Shown here: piece by piece, positions 17,796 through 24,599 of the stretch
How positions within the stretch are numbered: the first letter of the stretch is position 1
Layout: each line of letters begins with the position of its first letter
Assembly: GCA_045603545.1 (NCBI GenBank)
Contig: JAZUMG010000040.1
Location: forward strand, 1-64,000
Source: CAAGNP01 sp045603545
Lineage (GTDB): Bacteria; Bacteroidota; Bacteroidia; Bacteroidales; UBA932
DNA length: 64,000 nt
Reading direction: 5' to 3'
Program-made: the position numbers and the translations under genes
Notes under the pieces: model-generated
Told to the model about the DNA's origin: nothing
The model's database searches: none
Seen by the model: the letters and a program-made list of their open reading frames with translations, nothing else

Positions 17796-17835
17796 AAGGG
17801 GTACCTGTTGTAGCAGAGGGGTGCCTCTTTTTTTT
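17796..17835 (+). terminator. Rho-independent terminator after the permease gene
   Basis: Stem AAGGGGTACC (17796-17805) pairs with GGTGCCTCTT (17820-17829) including G-U pairs, with a 14-nt loop; eight T run from 17828 to 17835. It ends the tyrS-rbfA-permease unit about 100 bp past the stop. Confidence 0.7.
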
Positions 17836-18247
17836 ATCCCCCTTTGTCTCGCTCCGCTGCGACATTTCCCCCAAAGGGTGAAAAGGATGCACGGCCTCCC
17901 GCCTTTGCCGTATTCGCCTTCGGCAAATACACAGGCTCCGGTCGGTCCTCTGAAGAGGACATTCGCTACGCTCATTATTCATGGCAACCAGTCATCACGG
18001 ACAGTAGATTCAGCCTCTCCGCGGGGCGTGCTAAAGCTGTGACATATTTTGATTCATAAATGTCACAGCCCAAGCTAAAAAGGGACTTTTGCCCTGTTTT
18101 TTGCACCACTGTGACATAATTTAGGTGTTTTCTGTCACAGCTATAATTTACCGGAGGTGATCCTTGATGAGACTTCGTACCATTGGTGAAATTCAGAGAC
18201 ACCCTGTCGTCACACCCGATGCCGTTCGGGTGTCCGCTTTGAGCTAT
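17836..18247. repeat. Gene-free stretch rich in hairpins and paired TGTGACA palindromes
   Basis: No credible gene is seen in 17701-18247; the overlapping frames have no recognisable protein. The stretch holds GTCCTC-tgaa-GAGGAC and other GC-rich small hairpins. It then holds two palindromes with the same core: GCTGTGACAT/ATGTCACAGC (18036-18045, 18060-18069) and CTGTGACA/TGTCACAG (18109-18116, 18133-18140). Finally ACACCCGA/TCGGGTGT (18212-18219, 18226-18233) lies just past the fucosidase stop and may end that transcript. The GC-rich part resembles dispersed intergenic repeat DNA. Confidence 0.55.
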
Positions 18248-19546
18248 TTATCTAAGGGTGACCTCGATGATGTAGTCGGGGGTGTCGGCAGGGATGGTCA
18301 GATCCATAGTAAGATGCCCGTCACGGAATTTGTAGTCAAGTGGGGTCTGCCCGGCAAATGATACTACAGATTTCACTTTCCCCTCGATGGGGATGTTGAG
18401 GCTGCCGACTGTTTCATCTATGACGTGAATGAAGAGACGGTCCCCTTTACGTGTGGTGACCACTTTTTCACCATCAGCATATCCTCCAGACTCTGTTCCG
18501 TAGATGGCTTCACCATTGGCAGAAAGCCATTGTCCTATATCTGAGAGGCGTGAGAGGGCTGTCTCGGGGAGGGTACCGTCGGGCTGAGGACCGATGTTGA
18601 GCAGGAGGTTTGCCCCTTTGCCGGAGGTCTGAACAAGGAGCCTGATCAGCTCTGTGGTGGATTTGTAGTTCTGGTCTGCCACTTTGTAACCCCACATTCC
18701 GTTCATGGTCTGACATGTCTCAAGAGGTAGACGGCTGATCTCCTGTCCGGACAGGCCCGCTTTATTCTGGCCAGGGACGTCGCGTTCGAAAATCTGTATA
18801 TCTTCCCCTTCAAATGGTGTCTGGTGGTGATTGTTGCCTACCAGGCAGGCGGGCTGAAGACGGTGTACCAGTTCGTATTGGTAAGGAAGCTCCCAGTCAA
18901 ATGCTGTGGAGTCTGAGTCGTGGTCCCACCATCCGTCAAACCAGATGGCTCCGATCTCTCCGTATTGGGTCAGAAGCTCAGTGAGTTGGGCATTCATAAA
19001 GTCATAGTATCCTCTCCAGTTTGGGTTGTCGAGGGATTTGGTGGTACGTCCGGTACGCCCAGCCGGGTAGTCTTCCCTGGTCCAGTCTATATGGGAGTAG
19101 TAGAGGTGCAGTTTAATCCCCTGACGGTGGCATTCGTCTGCAAGCTGACGGATGACATCGCGGCCGTAAGGGGTGTTCATGATGTTGTAGTCGGACTGTT
19201 TGGTGTCCCACATAGAGAACCCCTCGTGGTGGCGTGAGGTGAAGCAGATGTACTTGGCGCCTGAAGCTTTAATCGCTGATACCCATTGCTCTGCATTGAA
19301 GCGATGAGGGTAGAATGCCTGTGCAGCCTTGGCGTATTCCTTGCTGTCGATGCCGCGGTTCATGTACCATTCACCCTGGGCAAACATACTGTAGAGACCC
19401 CAATGGAGGAAGATGCCGAATTTGCTGTCGGCGAATTCCTGACGCGCTTTCAGATTTTCCGGGGTGGGGGTGTATGTCTGGGCCGAAATGGGGAGTGTTG
19501 CTGTAAAGAGGGCGAGGGCCAGAAGGGTGGTCATTAGTCGCTTCAT
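18248..19546 (-). CDS. Alpha-L-fucosidase, GH29 family (432 aa)
   Basis: Secreted glycoside hydrolase releasing terminal fucose from glycans. The signal peptide is MKRLMTTLLALALFTATLPI. The GH29 barrel follows: FGIFLHWGLYS (43-53), the conserved HHEGF (106-110), and the retaining nucleophile Asp204 in IWFDGWWD. A small C-terminal beta domain closes the protein (about 345-432). The acid/base residue is variable in this family and is not assigned. It lies 70 bp downstream of the ThiL-like gene on the same strand, with no promoter-like box between them, so they may be cotranscribed. A role in mucin or plant glycan use is inferred. Confidence 0.93.
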   Translation of the reverse strand: MKRLMTTLLALALFTATLPISAQTYTPTPENLKARQEFADSKFGIFLHWGLYSMFAQGEWYMNRGIDSKEYAKAAQAFYPHRFNAEQWVSAIKASGAKYICFTSRHHEGFSMWDTKQSDYNIMNTPYGRDVIRQLADECHRQGIKLHLYYSHIDWTREDYPAGRTGRTTKSLDNPNWRGYYDFMNAQLTELLTQYGEIGAIWFDGWWDHDSDSTAFDWELPYQYELVHRLQPACLVGNNHHQTPFEGEDIQIFERDVPGQNKAGLSGQEISRLPLETCQTMNGMWGYKVADQNYKSTTELIRLLVQTSGKGANLLLNIGPQPDGTLPETALSRLSDIGQWLSANGEAIYGTESGGYADGEKVVTTRKGDRLFIHVIDETVGSLNIPIEGKVKSVVSFAGQTPLDYKFRDGHLTMDLTIPADTPDYIIEVTLR

Positions 19547-19616
19547 GGTGTGGCTTGCTTTTATGTGGTGTTATTATGGTTTGGACATGGAAATCATTGT
19601 TTTCGTGCCCGTTATA

Positions 19617-20609
19617 CTAGAACCCCTGGGCATGGATGGGGATCTCTGCCCCTTCTGGGGTGACAAGTGCCGCACCCACTTCAGGCTGGGCCAGATGTCC
19701 TATTATATCGTAGTCTTGGAAGTCCCTGAGCAGCTCCTCGTGTTTCTCGATAGGGACGGTGAAGATGAATTTGTAGTCATCGCCACCGTTCATTGCAGCA
19801 GTGATGGCATCCATATTGATCTCCTCTGCCATAGCGAATGTGCGTGAAGAGATAGGGATCCTCTCCAGATATACCTTTGCACCGAAGCCTGTGTCATGTG
19901 TTAGCTGAAGTATTGCGGAGCCGAGCCCTTTGGTGACGAAGTAACCTTTTGCAGGGTAGATTTTCTCTTCGAAGAAGCGTTCCAGGATGTCCGGTTTGAT
20001 TTGAGGGCTGAGGTACGATTCGAGGATGTATTTGTATTTGCCCATCTGAGGCTTCATCTCTTTCTCTTTGCTCTTGATGAAAGCAGCCTTCTCCCTCTCA
20101 AGTACGTGAAGACCCATATATGCAGCACCTACATCACCAGTGAGGCAGATGAGGTCCATGTTTTTCGATTGTGGCAGTGTGGCGATCAATTTTTCCTTTT
20201 GGAGTCCTACAGCAGAGAGGCTGATACACAGACCATTGACCGAAGGGATGAGGTCGAGTGCCAGATGCTCCACGCCGTGCTCTTCGGCAGCAGCAAGTAC
20301 CCCTTTCCACAGCTCCTGCACATCTTCAAAGCAGAACCGGCTCGATAGACCGAGTTTTACTGACAGTGAGTAGGGGGAGTGCAGTTTTGCGTACAGTTCG
20401 CCCAAGACTGAGAGGACAGCCTTGTATCCGAGGTGTTTGAGAGGAGTATATACCAGATCGTAATCGACCCCTTCAAGAAGAACCGAGTGTGCGTGACACT
20501 TAGAAGCCCTTTTGGTAAAGGCTACTGATGGTTCATTTGTGTATTTGGTCCCTTCAAAAAGTTTGTTTATGGCGTTAACTTTGCCGATAGATGATAGTTC
20601 TGTCCTCAT
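19617..20609 (-). CDS. ThiL/AIR-synthase-like protein lacking metal-binding aspartates (330 aa)
   Basis: Clearly related along its length to Bacteroidota thiamine-monophosphate kinase (PurM/ThiL fold): LEGVDYDLVYTPLKHLGYKA, DLICLTGDVGAAYMG, LEREKAAF, AMNGGDDYKFIFTVP and the C-terminal tail are conserved. The residues that hold Mg-ATP and substrate in ThiL are not. Where GDDAA is expected there is AFTKRASK; the TTD motif is SV-LLEG; GGDTT is ALDLIP; DISDGL is VTKGLG. It is therefore probably not a working ThiL kinase and may be a non-catalytic paralogue or have a new activity. It is divergent from sufB, with the two starts 50 bp apart. Confidence 0.8.
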   Translation of the reverse strand: MRTELSSIGKVNAINKLFEGTKYTNEPSVAFTKRASKCHAHSVLLEGVDYDLVYTPLKHLGYKAVLSVLGELYAKLHSPYSLSVKLGLSSRFCFEDVQELWKGVLAAAEEHGVEHLALDLIPSVNGLCISLSAVGLQKEKLIATLPQSKNMDLICLTGDVGAAYMGLHVLEREKAAFIKSKEKEMKPQMGKYKYILESYLSPQIKPDILERFFEEKIYPAKGYFVTKGLGSAILQLTHDTGFGAKVYLERIPISSRTFAMAEEINMDAITAAMNGGDDYKFIFTVPIEKHEELLRDFQDYDIIGHLAQPEVGAALVTPEGAEIPIHAQGF

Positions 20610-20624
20610 TTTTTTATATTTTTA

Positions 20625-20652
20625 CAAAAATATCCAAAAAGGTGTAACTTTG
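20625..20652. promoter_or_regulatory. Interleaved divergent -7 boxes, ThiL-like gene and sufB
   Basis: Minus-strand TATTTTTG (20632-20625) faces the ThiL-like gene; plus-strand TAACTTTG (20645-20652) faces sufB. They are 12 bp apart. The sufB ATG begins 7 nt after its box, so its mRNA would have almost no leader. Confidence 0.6.
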
Positions 20653-20659
20653 TCCCCTT

Positions 20660-22096
20660 ATGAGTGAAAAAAATGATATAATTAGAGATGTAACCGAGAA
20701 TGAGTACCAGCACGGCTTCGAGACTGTTCTCCAGCAGGAGTTCATCCCCAAGGGGCTGAACGAGGATATCATCCGGTTAATATCTGCGAAGAAGGAGGAG
20801 CCCGAGTGGATGCTCGAGTTCCGTTTGAAGGCCTTTCGTAAGTGGCAGACTATGAAGATGCCTACGTGGGCCCATCTGGATATCCCTGAAATAGATTACC
20901 AGGACATAATATATTTTGCCGCACCCAAGAAGAGGGAAGAGGTGAAGGAGATCGATCCTGAACTTATGGCTACCTTCGACAAGCTGGGCATTCCCCTCGA
21001 TGAGAGGAAAGCTTTGGCGGGTATGGCTGTGGATGCTGTCTTTGACTCAGTATCGGTAAAGACCACATTTAGAGAGTCTTTGGCCGAGAAGGGTATTATT
21101 TTCTGCTCTTTCTCTGAAGCTGTGAGAGATCACGGCGACCTGGTGAGAAAGTATCTTGCTTCTGTTGTTCCTATCGGAGACAATTATTTCTCAGCACTCA
21201 ATTCGGCAGTTTTCTCTGACGGATCGTTCTGCTACATCCCTAAAGGGGTGCGTTGCCCGATGGAGCTCTCAAGCTACTTCAGGATCAATGCACGTGGCAC
21301 AGGACAGTTCGAGAGGACCCTTATCGTGGCAGACGAGGGGTCATACGTGAGCTACCTTGAGGGGTGTACAGCTCCGCAACGTGATGAGAACCAGCTTCAC
21401 GCAGCAGTAGTGGAGATAGTGGTGATGGATGATGCAGAGGTGAAATACTCTACAGTGCAAAACTGGTATCCGGGTGATGCTCAGGGGCGTGGCGGTATCT
21501 TCAACTTTGTGACCAAAAGGGGCATTTGCGCTGGTGTGAACAGCAAGCTCTTCTGGACTCAGGTGGAGACCGGCTCCGCAATAACCTGGAAATATCCGAG
21601 CACCATTCTGAAAGGTGACAATTCGATTTCAGAGTTCTACTCTGTCGCTGTTACAAACAATATGCAGCAGGCAGATACAGGTACCAAGATGATCCATATC
21701 GGAAAGAATACCCGCAGCCGCATTGTGAGCAAGGGTATCTCTGCCGGCAAAAGCCAGAACAGCTACCGTGGTCTGGTGAAGATCCTTCCTGGTGCGGACA
21801 ATGCGAAAAACTTCTCGCAGTGTGACTCGCTTCTCCTTGGAGACAAGTGCGGGGCGCACACCTTCCCTGTGGTGGATTCGCAGAATATGACTGCTGTCAC
21901 TGAGCACGAGGCGACCACTTCGAAGATAAGCGAGGACCAATTGTTCTATTGTACCCAGAGGGGTATCACAGCAGAGGATGCGGTGGGTCTTATCATCGGA
22001 GGGTATACAAAAGAGGTTATTAACCATCTCCCTATGGAGTTTGCAGTGGAGGCGCAGAAGCTTCTGCAAGTATCTCTGGAGGGTAGTGTAGGATAG
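20660..22096 (+). CDS. sufB: Fe-S cluster assembly scaffold SufB (478 aa)
   Basis: Core of the SufBCD scaffold that assembles iron-sulfur clusters in the cytoplasm. Family features: EYQHGFETVLQQEFIPKGLN near the N-terminus, YIPKGVRCPMELSSYFRIN, SYLEGCTAP (the conserved Cys region), TQVETGSAITWKYPS, and the C-terminal GITAEDAVGLIIGGY. Length is normal. It heads the sufB-pnuC-sufC-sufD operon, with pnuC starting 7 bp after its stop. Confidence 0.97.
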   Translation: MSEKNDIIRDVTENEYQHGFETVLQQEFIPKGLNEDIIRLISAKKEEPEWMLEFRLKAFRKWQTMKMPTWAHLDIPEIDYQDIIYFAAPKKREEVKEIDPELMATFDKLGIPLDERKALAGMAVDAVFDSVSVKTTFRESLAEKGIIFCSFSEAVRDHGDLVRKYLASVVPIGDNYFSALNSAVFSDGSFCYIPKGVRCPMELSSYFRINARGTGQFERTLIVADEGSYVSYLEGCTAPQRDENQLHAAVVEIVVMDDAEVKYSTVQNWYPGDAQGRGGIFNFVTKRGICAGVNSKLFWTQVETGSAITWKYPSTILKGDNSISEFYSVAVTNNMQQADTGTKMIHIGKNTRSRIVSKGISAGKSQNSYRGLVKILPGADNAKNFSQCDSLLLGDKCGAHTFPVVDSQNMTAVTEHEATTSKISEDQLFYCTQRGITAEDAVGLIIGGYTKEVINHLPMEFAVEAQKLLQVSLEGSVG

Positions 22097-22103
22097 TGGA
22101 ATT

Positions 22104-22757
22104 ATGGGAATACTAAGTACAGACTTTATAATCTTCACCCTTGGAGGTGTTGGGGTCAGTTTGCTTGAACTGGTCTCAGTATTATTTGGTTTAACAAATG
22201 TGTTTTTGGCCGGAAGGGGTAAAAGTATCAACTTCTGGTTCGGCTATATTTACGCAATATTGCTCTTTACCATGTTCATCCAGAAGCACCTTTACTCAAG
22301 TATGCTTCTTCAGCCCATATCTCTTGGTTTTACCATCCTTGGACATTACCGCTGGACACACCCGGCCAAGGATGAAGAGAATAAAAAGAAGGAGCTCAAG
22401 GTCACTGTTCTCAACAACAGGGAGCGCCTTATGTTCGTGGGAGGAATTGTCCTCTTCACAGTGGCGTGGGGATTCTTCATGCAATGGATTTCGGGCCAGT
22501 TTCCGGAAGTATTCCCCCCTGCACGCAGGCCATTCCTGGATGCCTGTGTTATGGGTGCTATGTTTACTGCCCAGTATCTGTCTGCACAGAAGAAGCTTGA
22601 CTGCTGGGGAGCTTGGATTATTGTAAATACTACTAACATTATATTATACGTTTCGGCAGGTCTGGTATTTATGCCTATAGTAAGTGCACTGTACTGGATG
22701 AATGCCATTCTGGGTTTCAATACCTGGAAAAAAGAATGGAGGGAAACAAAATGCTGA
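22104..22757 (+). CDS. pnuC: PnuC-type nicotinamide riboside/mononucleotide transporter (217 aa)
   Basis: Inner-membrane facilitator for vitamin B3 derivatives, the family that imports nicotinamide riboside for NAD synthesis. About seven hydrophobic segments are visible. Family marks include the N-terminal LLELVSVLFGLTNVFLAGRGK, FGYIYAILL, W(G)AWIIVN in the sixth helix and GFNTWKKEW at the C-terminus. It is unusual that it sits between sufB and sufC: its last 7 bases overlap the start of sufC, so it is a fixed part of the operon. The related ThiT/RibM-like PnuC members carry other vitamins, so the exact substrate is not certain. Confidence 0.87.
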   Translation: MGILSTDFIIFTLGGVGVSLLELVSVLFGLTNVFLAGRGKSINFWFGYIYAILLFTMFIQKHLYSSMLLQPISLGFTILGHYRWTHPAKDEENKKKELKVTVLNNRERLMFVGGIVLFTVAWGFFMQWISGQFPEVFPPARRPFLDACVMGAMFTAQYLSAQKKLDCWGAWIIVNTTNIILYVSAGLVFMPIVSALYWMNAILGFNTWKKEWRETKC

Positions 22758-23494
22758 CAATTAAAAATCTTCACGCAAAAGTAGGGGAAAAAGAGATATT
22801 AAGAGGGATTAACTTAAATGTTAAAGAGGGTGAAATCCATGCTATTATGGGACCTAACGGTTCTGGCAAATCTACCCTCTCTTCGGTGCTTGCCGGACGC
22901 GATACTTTCGAGGTGACAGAGGGAGAGGTGATCCTTGATGGCCATAATCTGCTGGAACTCAGTCCAGAAGAGAGATCTTGGGCGGGAGTTTTCCTCGGAT
23001 TCCAATATCCCATAGAAATTCCTGGAGTATCAAATGTGAACTTTATGAAAAGTGCTGTAAATGAGCATAGGAAACAAAAAGGTTTGGAGCCTTTGACCTC
23101 GGCCCAATTCCTCAAACTGATGAGGGAGAAGATGGCTATCGTGGGTATGGACAGCTCTTTCTCATCACGTGGAGTGAATGTGGGCTTTTCAGGAGGAGAA
23201 AAGAAAAGGAATGAGATCTTCCAGATGGCTATGCTTGAGCCAAGACTTGCCATACTTGATGAGACCGACAGTGGTCTTGATGTGGATGCCCTCAGAATAG
23301 TGGCTACAGGTGTCAACAATCTCAAGAGACCCGACAATGCGTTTATAGTGATTACACACTATCAGAGATTGCTCGACTATATAGTGCCGGATGTGGTTCA
23401 CATCCTCTACAAAGGACAAATTATCAAAACTGCCGGTAAGGAGCTTGCACTGGAGGTAGAACAGAGGGGCTACGACTGGCTAATCAATGGTTAG
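22751..23494 (+). CDS. sufC: Fe-S assembly ATPase SufC (247 aa)
   Basis: ABC-type ATPase that drives the SufBCD scaffold. The start at 22751 (MLTIKNLHAKVGEKEILRGI) overlaps the pnuC stop by 7 bp; a Met at 22736 is inside pnuC and gives a non-family extension. Walker A GPNGSGKST is at 34-42, FQYPIEIPG and FSGGEKKRNEI (signature) follow, and the Walker B/D-loop is AILDETDSGLDVDAL. Translationally coupled both to pnuC and to sufD. Confidence 0.97.
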   Translation: MLTIKNLHAKVGEKEILRGINLNVKEGEIHAIMGPNGSGKSTLSSVLAGRDTFEVTEGEVILDGHNLLELSPEERSWAGVFLGFQYPIEIPGVSNVNFMKSAVNEHRKQKGLEPLTSAQFLKLMREKMAIVGMDSSFSSRGVNVGFSGGEKKRNEIFQMAMLEPRLAILDETDSGLDVDALRIVATGVNNLKRPDNAFIVITHYQRLLDYIVPDVVHILYKGQIIKTAGKELALEVEQRGYDWLING

Positions 23495-23495
23495 T

Positions 23496-24506
23496 ATGGG
23501 AGAGTTGAATTATATATACGCACCTGAGTCTCCATTGACAGAGAAGTTCAGATGCCGCGTCCCTATGAAGGGGACCAGGCAGCTCTTCATCGTCAATGGC
23601 GGCGTACAGGGGACCAGCACACCTTTCTCCATCTCCCTTGAAAAGGGGCAGGTGATGGAGGATATTCTCCAGGTTATAAGTGTCAGGACAGAGGGTTCTC
23701 CATTGGAGATTGCCTATAAAAACACACTCCATTTCGGTGAAGGATCGCAGGCAAGGCTTCTTCTCTGCTCTCATACATTCACTATGGACAAGTTTGTGAC
23801 AGATGAAGAGGTGGAGGTGCATCTTGAGGATAGGGCAGTGGTGGAGATCGTGGTGATGCAGAATGAGCACAATGATGCGGTTCACAACACCAGATTCAAT
23901 ATTAAGGCAGGTGCTGATTCTTCGCTAAAAATGTCATTCCTTACCCTTCATGGCGGGAACATTGACAATAAAGTGACTGTGGATATCAATGGTGAGCACG
24001 CTGATGTCGATTTGAGCGGCCTCTATCTGGTGGATGGTCATCAGGATGTTTCCAATACTGTGCAGATGAACCACAATGTCCCCAATTGCACTAGCAGCCA
24101 GCTCTACAAAGGGATTCTGGACAATGAGGCAAAAGGCAATTTCTCTGGCATTATCTATGTGAAGCAGGATGCCCAGAAGATTGATGCATATCAGGCAAAC
24201 CACAATCTTCTCCTCTCTCAGAAGGCAAAGATCAATACACAGCCTCAGCTGGAGATATATGCAGATGATGTAAAATGTTCACACGGAGCCACTATCGGGC
24301 GCCTGGATGAGAACGAACTCTTCTATCTCCGTTCAAGGGGGATTCCGGCAAATGAGGCGAGACTTCTCCAACAGATGGCATTTGCCTATTCGGTGCTTGA
24401 AAAAATTTCCAATGCAGAATTGAGGGAGAGGATGGAAAATCTTGTCGAGAAACGCCTCAGAGGGGAGTTTTCAAATTGTAGGGATTGTAGTAAAAACTGT
24501 TGTTAA
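23496..24506 (+). CDS. sufD: Fe-S assembly protein SufD with Cys-rich tail (336 aa)
   Basis: SufB paralogue forming the SufBC2D complex. The start at 23496 (MGELNYIYAPES) is one base after the sufC stop; an alternative Met at 23487 overlaps sufC. The beta-helix region and the typical C-terminal segments are clear (DDVKCSHGATIGRLDENELFY, LRSRGIPANEARLLQQMAF). The last residues NCRDCSKNCC form a cluster of four cysteines that I would not expect in SufD and that could bind metal. No sufS follows; the next gene is ribonucleotide reductase. Confidence 0.95.
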   Translation: MGELNYIYAPESPLTEKFRCRVPMKGTRQLFIVNGGVQGTSTPFSISLEKGQVMEDILQVISVRTEGSPLEIAYKNTLHFGEGSQARLLLCSHTFTMDKFVTDEEVEVHLEDRAVVEIVVMQNEHNDAVHNTRFNIKAGADSSLKMSFLTLHGGNIDNKVTVDINGEHADVDLSGLYLVDGHQDVSNTVQMNHNVPNCTSSQLYKGILDNEAKGNFSGIIYVKQDAQKIDAYQANHNLLLSQKAKINTQPQLEIYADDVKCSHGATIGRLDENELFYLRSRGIPANEARLLQQMAFAYSVLEKISNAELRERMENLVEKRLRGEFSNCRDCSKNCC

Positions 24507-24540
24507 TAATTTCGTTAATAACTTTCCTGTTGCTGTCTTT

Positions 24541-24587
24541 TTTTTGGTGGAATTCGGTAATAACTTGCAGCCTAATTTCACCAAAAA
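24541..24587 (+). promoter_or_regulatory. Hairpin directly upstream of nrdJ
   Basis: 14-bp stem TTTTTGGTGGAATT (24541-24554) / AATTTCACCAAAAA (24574-24587) with one G-U pair and a 19-nt loop, ending 12 bp before the nrdJ ATG. It would cover the ribosome-loading region. No T-run follows on the plus strand, so an RNA control element is favoured over a terminator. No cobalamin riboswitch is recognisable in the 93-bp gap. Confidence 0.5.
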
Positions 24588-24599
24588 CGATAGCAAAGT

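Noticed and set aside
17763..18202. Several overlapping 60-75 codon frames on both strands
   Set aside because: No recognisable protein, frames overlap one another and cover terminator and palindrome DNA; treated as gene-free.
24507..24599. Cobalamin riboswitch upstream of the B12-dependent reductase
   Set aside because: The gap is only 93 bp and holds a single hairpin; no B12-box-like sequence seen.
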